Of a stretch of 21,941 nucleotides of DNA, positions 20,576 to 21,941 are shown piece after piece. Numbering within the stretch: the stretch's first letter is position 1; the number at the start of each line of letters is the position of its first letter. Location of the stretch: assembly GCA_000277445.1 (NCBI GenBank), contig AJWJ01000411.1:1-21941 (forward strand), given 5' to 3'. Origin of the DNA: Polysphondylium violaceum (lineage: Eukaryota > Evosea > Eumycetozoa > Dictyosteliales > Dictyosteliaceae). Under the pieces are notes generated by a model. It saw only the letters and a list, made by a program, of their open reading frames with translations, searched no databases and was not told the DNA's origin. The position numbers and the translations under genes are program-made.

Positions 20576-21941
20576 TTATTATTACGATACAATAAAGCTT
20601 TATTATTACCACACAATAATATTACTGCTATTCTTCTTATTATTATTACTATATTTAATTATTAATTATATTTGAAACAAGTTGATTCTTATTGATCCAC
20701 ATTATTTGTATCAGCAATCCCACATCACAGATATATATCTTTATTAAGTTAAAAAAGGAAATACAACAGCCCATCTCTCATTATACCACCAATTTTGCAT
20801 TTTTTAAAAAAAAATAAAAATAAATCCGAAAATTGAAAAATTGTCTCGTTTTCATCCAACAACGATAACTTTTTTATCCATTCACCACATAATATGTATG
20901 TGGTATGCGGTCCCAATGTTTATGATGGATTCTACAAACAAATAATATTTAATGAGATAAATTATTGTAGGTAACTTTATTATTTATTAAATGTTTATGA
21001 ACGAATGAATGAAGCAACAAAGTTGTGTGAATCTTTTAATTACTTGAATTGATTATTTTTAGATGATAATAAATAATAAAATTATTGTTAAAAATGTTTT
21101 TGATGGTGCAATTCAATCAAAAAAATCTTTGTATTGTTATGTGTGAAGAAAGGTCTTTTTCTTTAACCATCTGATAAAGGCTTAAAATAGAGCTTGTACT
21201 ACTCTTATTTTATTGTTTAATCATGACTCATAGCTTTCAAAATATCAATAGTTAAACTTTCTCTCAAGATATCAATAAAGGTTGGAAAAAAACCCTCTTT
21301 TATATTAATAAAATGAAGAAGCTCACCTTTGGCCATAGATTTGTACCGATATTGAAAACCACCTAGTAGCTCTTTTTACTAAAAACAATTCTGCATCTAC
21401 CTACGGTTATATGGAAAATTGGTGGGATTTTTAAAAATAGGCATGCACTCACTCGTGAGTGGGGCCTTTTTGATTTATTTTTTTATTTTTATTCTGATTG
21501 AGAGATATTTTTTGAGTAGGGTTTTTTTTACTTTTTTTTTTTTTTTCAAGATTGGGGTTTCAGTGATTGTTTTTTACCTTGGCAGTAATATAGTTTTGTT
21601 GTAGAGACTTCATGCGGCATGGTGAGGCACGAAATGGGCGAAATAACTGCTGGATACTGACAGAGTGAGAAAACAACAACCCTGAAACCTGCACAATACT
21701 CAACGCTTTAACTTTTTTTTTTTTTTTTTTATTTTTCAAGTATTTTTTTTTAAAAATGGTTTTGGAATAAAGTTTATTTTTAATTTTTTTTTATTTTCCC
21801 TCTTTTTCCACCTGCATTAAGTCAATGCGTCCTAATTTAAATATCTAGATTTCCAACGTTGAGGTAGCCATTGGGAAAAAGTGGTCCACATTTTGCGTAA
21901 ATCATAATCATAATTGTGTGTGTGTGTGTAAATTATTTTTT
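20576..21941. other. Intergenic region, no supported gene
   Basis: About 1.37 kb. The part next to 20575 should hold the HPP promoter. The remainder is A/T-rich with T runs, some mixed-composition patches (about 21420-21470 and 21600-21715) and a TG repeat at 21916-21929. The listed frames are low complexity or too short. The right end may hold regulatory DNA of a gene beyond the window. Confidence 0.55.
21446..21461. repeat. 16-base perfect inverted repeat
   Basis: CACTCAC and GTGAGTG flank a two-base centre, followed by GGGCC and a short T run. It could form a small hairpin or be a protein-binding palindrome. A bacterial-type terminator reading does not apply in this eukaryotic context. 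Confidence 0.6.

Noticed and set aside
20893-20973. 26-codon plus frame starting MYVVCGPN followed by a GTAACT donor
   Set aside because: Too short, and the nearest acceptor leads straight into a stop; no flanking exon found.
21446-21485. Hairpin plus T run read as a factor-independent terminator
   Set aside because: The window is eukaryotic nuclear DNA, where this bacterial signal does not apply.

Overview
The window looks like nuclear DNA of a dictyostelid social amoeba (Dictyostelium/Polysphondylium group). The signs are very AT-rich intergenic DNA full of A and T homopolymers, short AT-rich introns of roughly 70-110 bases with GTAAGT-like donors, Asn/Gln homopolymers inside proteins, compact gene spacing, and surface proteins of a dictyostelid EGF/ComC type. 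The species cannot be fixed from the sequence alone. I saw no rRNA, tRNA, CRISPR array, transposon or viral element.

Layout, left to right. (1) 67-1875, minus: an Asn/Gln-rich protein with two PPPGF motifs, two exons, possibly continuing past the left edge. (2) About 2.1 kb of mostly non-coding DNA holding one unlisted small open reading frame (2365-2478, plus). It encodes a 37-residue single-pass membrane peptide that stands out from the A/T-rich background. (3) 4003-5223, plus: a protein that aligns by eye with the inner-kinetochore subunit CENP-P. (4) 5597-9423, plus: a clear SWIP/WASHC4 subunit of the WASH actin-nucleating complex in six exons. (5) 9547-11082, minus: a SET-and-MYND lysine methyltransferase, convergent with WASHC4. 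(6) 11295-15346 and 15635-19699, plus: a tandem pair of large type I membrane proteins. Each has a signal peptide, a long beta-rich ectodomain, a TIG-like segment, one EGF module, a ComC-type domain, one membrane span and a short basic tail. (7) 19829-20575, minus: an HPP-family membrane protein. (8) 20576-21941: no supported gene.

The neighbours do not form one pathway, which is normal for a eukaryotic gene-dense region. The most notable points are the CENP-P candidate, the small membrane peptide ORF, and the tandem ComC-type pair. In that pair about 290 bp of the membrane-proximal domain is nearly identical in DNA while the rest has diverged, which points to gene conversion. A probable link of the first gene to GYF-domain/4E-binding translational repression is weaker. 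All homology statements rest on recalled family sequences and visible motifs; no search was run.
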